Program-made: the position numbers and the translations under genes
Assembly (NCBI GenBank): GCA_032334055.1
Contig: JAUOZS010000001.1
Location: 2,516,501-2,580,500, forward strand
Source of the DNA: Selenomonadales bacterium 4137-cl
GTDB lineage: Bacteria; Bacillota; Negativicutes; Sporomusales; UBA7701
DNA: 64,000 bases
Reading direction: 5' to 3'
Shown: in pieces, positions 62,809 to 64,000 of the stretch
Layout of the letters: every line of letters begins with the position of its first letter
Numbering within the stretch: position 1 is the stretch's first letter
The notes under the pieces: generated by a model
The model's database searches: none
Seen by the model: the letters and a program-made list of their open reading frames with translations, nothing else
Told to the model about the DNA's origin: nothing

Positions 62809-64000
62809 TTACAGGCTGACATGCGCTTCGTATTCGCCGAACACTTTGCGCATCACGCCGCAGATTTCGCCGAGGCTGGCATAAACCTTGACCGCGTCGA
62901 GGATTAACGGCATGAGGTTTTTGTTCTCGTCCTTGCAGGCTTCCTCGAGAGCGGCCAGCTTGGCCTTGACGGCTGCGTTGTCGCGCTCGGCCTTAACCTT
63001 GGCAAGTTTGTTCTTCTGGAACTCGCCGACGGCGGCGTCAACACGCAGCAGGCCTTCGGGAGCTTTCTCCTTGATCTGGAACTGGTTGACGCCCACGATG
63101 ATGCGCTGTTTGGACTCGACATCCATCTGCCATTTGTAGGCGCTCTCCTGGATCTCCTTCTGGATATAGCCCTTCTCGATGGCTGCCACGGCGCCGCCGA
63201 GGTCGTCGATCTTCTTGATGTAATCCCAGCATTCTTTCTCGATCTTGTCGGTGAGGGCTTCCACGTAGTAAGAGCCGCCCAGCGGGTCGACCACATCGGC
63301 CAGGCCGCTTTCATAAGCGACGATCTGCTGCGTGCGGAGGGCGATGCGGACCGAATCTTCGGTCGGCAGAGCCAGCGCCTCGTCCTTGGAATTGGTGTGC
63401 AGCGACTGGGTGCCGCCCATGACGGCCGCCGCGGTCTGAAGCGCCACGCGGACGATGTTGTTGTCAGGCTGCTGGGCGGTGAGCATCGAGCCGGCGGTCT
63501 GGGTGTGGACGCGCAGCATCCAGCTCTTGGGGTTCTTCGCGCCGAAACGCTCCTTCATAACCTTGGCCCATACGCGGCGCGAGGCGCGGAACTTGGCGAC
63601 TTCCTCGAGCACGTTGTTGTGGGCGTTCCAGAAGAAGGACAGGCGGCCGGCGAAATCGTCGACATTGAGGCCCGCCTTGATCGCGGCGTCGACGTAAGCG
63701 ATGCCATCGGCGATCGTGAAAGCGATCTCCTGGGAAGCGGTCGAACCGGCCTCGCGGATGTGGTAGCCGGAGATCGAGATAGTGTTCCACGAAGGCACAT
63801 TCTTGGAGCAATACTCGAAAATGTTGGTGATCAGCCGCATCGAGGGCTTGGGCGGGAAAATGTAGGTGCCGCGGGCGGCGTATTCTTTCAGGATATCGTT
63901 CTGGATGGTGCCGTTGAGCTTGTCGGCAGGCACGCCCTGCTTCTCGGCGACCGCGATATACATCGCCAGTAGGACGGCGGCCGGAGCGTTGATCGTCATT
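62809..64000 (-). CDS. mcmA: methylmalonyl-CoA mutase large subunit, 3' part (partial)
   Basis: Only the last 397 codons lie in the window; the segment [21 protein letters not shown] at the right edge is an internal stretch of acyl-CoA mutase large subunits, so the 5' end lies outside. The TIM-barrel region [23 protein letters not shown] and [29 protein letters not shown] sequence (quoted in part) are diagnostic. It converts succinyl-CoA to (R)-methylmalonyl-CoA with adenosylcobalamin. The next gene on this strand (62391-62783) is its B12 subunit. Confidence 0.95.
   Translation of the reverse strand, partial: MTINAPAAVLLAMYIAVAEKQGVPADKLNGTIQNDILKEYAARGTYIFPPKPSMRLITNIFEYCSKNVPSWNTISISGYHIREAGSTASQEIAFTIADGIAYVDAAIKAGLNVDDFAGRLSFFWNAHNNVLEEVAKFRASRRVWAKVMKERFGAKNPKSWMLRVHTQTAGSMLTAQQPDNNIVRVALQTAAAVMGGTQSLHTNSKDEALALPTEDSVRIALRTQQIVAYESGLADVVDPLGGSYYVEALTDKIEKECWDYIKKIDDLGGAVAAIEKGYIQKEIQESAYKWQMDVESKQRIIVGVNQFQIKEKAPEGLLRVDAAVGEFQKNKLAKVKAERDNAAVKAKLAALEEACKDENKNLMPLILDAVKVYASLGEICGVMRKVFGEYEAHVSL

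Overview
The window looks like a GC-rich, spore-forming, Gram-negative-type Firmicute, most likely a Negativicute of the Sporomusaceae kind. This is inferred from the combination of a sodium-pumping methylmalonyl-CoA decarboxylase (mmdABCD) with methylmalonyl-CoA mutase, epimerase and MeaB, an Rnf ion-pumping complex, a complete Min system including MinE, and sporulation genes (SpoIVFA/SpoIVFB-like pair, Spo0B-like protein) inside the ribosomal-protein/cell-shape cluster. No 16S rRNA or other taxonomic marker is present, so the assignment is by context only.

Layout. 1-6545 is the end of an integrated temperate phage or related element inserted at the 3' end of tRNA-Ala(GGC). It carries a tyrosine integrase, a CI/LexA-like repressor, a membrane protein between them, a divergent Cro-like gene, and a leftward early operon: HTH/excisionase, small membrane protein, unknown protein, SbcC/RecF-like ATPase, C2H2 zinc-finger protein, putative annealing protein, and the start of a RecE-like (DUF3799-type) nuclease cut by the window edge. 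6546-18760 is host DNA: tRNA-Ala, Fe/Mn superoxide dismutase, cvfB, rsfS, an LCP cell-wall ligase, yqeK, an RRM protein, a frameshifted substrate-binding/PAS/GGDEF/EAL sensor, nadD, an unannotated 48-54 aa membrane peptide, and a MacAB-type efflux system. 18761-43671 is a long leftward supercluster: radC-maf end, mreBCD-mrdA, minCDE-rodA, spoIVFA-spoIVFB, two radical-SAM-linked genes, rng, rplU-prp-rpmA-spo0B-like-obg, yhbY, proBA. It matches the B. subtilis order mreBCD-minCD-spoIVFAB-rplU-ysxB-rpmA-spo0B-obg with additions. A molybdopterin oxidoreductase on the opposite strand interrupts it at 34.7-36.7 kb.

43860-46917 holds a secreted SGNH esterase, a NodIJ-type ABC exporter, and a cysteine-rich repeat protein that resembles a spore-surface component. 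47064-52574 is the rseC-rnfCDGEAB operon. 52870-55764 holds small membrane proteins, a hotdog thioesterase, a YybS-like protein and a 66-aa protein behind a strong promoter surrounded by GTTTCC/GGAAAC boxes. 55826-64000 is the C4-dicarboxylate/propionate region: an SLC13-type carboxylate transporter, mmdBCDA, epimerase, MeaB and both mutase subunits (the large one cut by the right edge).

How they work together. Mutase and epimerase convert succinyl-CoA to (S)-methylmalonyl-CoA, MmdABCD decarboxylates it and exports Na+, and Rnf couples ferredoxin:NAD redox to ion transport, so both energy-conserving pumps lie within about 15 kb. The central cluster ties together cell shape, division-site choice, ribosome assembly and sporulation. 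The least explained items are the phage recombination module, the cysteine-rich protein, the YhbY protein with a 7-copy 16-residue repeat and a long overlap with proB, the frameshifted c-di-GMP sensor, and several small ORFs.
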